Part shown: positions 53,208 to 53,239 of the stretch, one piece after another | Layout of the letters: every line of letters begins with the position of its first letter | How positions within the stretch are numbered: the stretch's first letter is position 1 | Assembly: GCA_003247575.1 (NCBI GenBank) | Contig: QJZC01000055.1 | Coordinates: 1 to 53,239 of the forward strand | Length of the DNA stretch: 53,239 nt | Direction: 5' to 3' | From: Pseudomonadota bacterium | Lineage (GTDB): Bacteria > Myxococcota_A > UBA9160 > SZUA-336 | The notes under the pieces: generated by a model | What the model was told of the DNA's origin: nothing | The model's database searches: none | What the model saw: only the letters and a program-made list of their open reading frames with translations | Position numbers and translations under genes: made by a program

Positions 53208-53239
53208 GGCTCTGGAATCGCGGCTGCAGGGCCTGGTCG
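53208..53239. repeat. second copy of the palindromic repeat (truncated by window edge)
   Basis: The 32 bases match the reverse complement of the 49791-49860 element at 30 positions: the 16-base arm ggctctggaatcgcgg is identical, and gggcctggtcg further in also matches. The right arm lies beyond the window. It sits upstream of the winged-helix regulator gene, so that gene is bracketed by two copies. Confidence 0.8.

Noticed and set aside
1..53239. CRISPR array, prophage, rRNA or complete insertion sequence
   Set aside because: No regularly spaced repeats, phage structural genes, rRNA signatures or transposase genes were seen.

Overview
The window is GC-rich DNA from a Gram-negative bacterium. 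It holds two TonB-dependent receptors, several lipoproteins with clear lipoboxes, a YejM-type inner-membrane protein and a periplasmic YfiR. Genes are dense, GTG and TTG starts are common, and 4-base ATGA/GTGA/TTGA overlaps couple many genes. A deltaproteobacterial-type lineage (Myxococcota or a relative) would fit, but no marker here fixes the taxonomy.

Left part (1-18.2 kb), mostly housekeeping and envelope genes. On the minus strand lie a YibQ-type deacetylase with a very long cytosolic arm, then parE and parC, then a small lipoprotein. On the plus strand follow a lytic transglycosylase lipoprotein, a transglutaminase-like protease lipoprotein, an unidentified gene and a CxxCxxCC protein. 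Next come a malic enzyme coupled to a secreted vWA protein (minus), and the chain amidase - RNase PH - RdgB - tRNA-Pro(TGG) (plus). Just after the tRNA sit a decayed Fic gene and a small tyrosine phosphatase.

Centre-left (18.5-26.7 kb), signalling. A hybrid histidine kinase with a CHASE8-like sensor, a YfiR-family periplasmic protein and a TonB receptor form one apparent module. An OmpR/histidine-kinase pair follows.

Centre (26.8-40.3 kb), the most interesting part. A plus-strand operon with overlapping ends encodes a DSP-type phosphatase, a LicC-like nucleotidyltransferase, a PEP mutase fused to a second nucleotidyltransferase domain, phosphonopyruvate decarboxylase, 2-aminoethylphosphonate (AEP) transaminase, a small DPGTG membrane protein, a TagB/TagF-like polyol-phosphate transferase, a YidC/Oxa1-type membrane protein and a PhyH-type dioxygenase. 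Divergent to it is a minus-strand set with a YejM-like protein, an LTA-synthase-like enzyme and an exported protein, followed by the two-component pair. Read together, these genes suggest a pathway that makes AEP, activates it with CTP, attaches it to a membrane or surface acceptor and perhaps hydroxylates it. The enzyme families are clear; the overall product is inference.

Right part (40.3-53.2 kb): a lipoprotein, a flavin-reductase-fold (PNPOx) protein, an unknown protein, a metallo-beta-lactamase-fold protein with a degenerate metal site, a second TonB receptor, a Ser/Thr kinase-AAA ATPase protein, and a winged-helix AAA/TPR regulator. A long palindrome between the last two has a second, truncated copy at the right edge, so it belongs to a dispersed repeat family.
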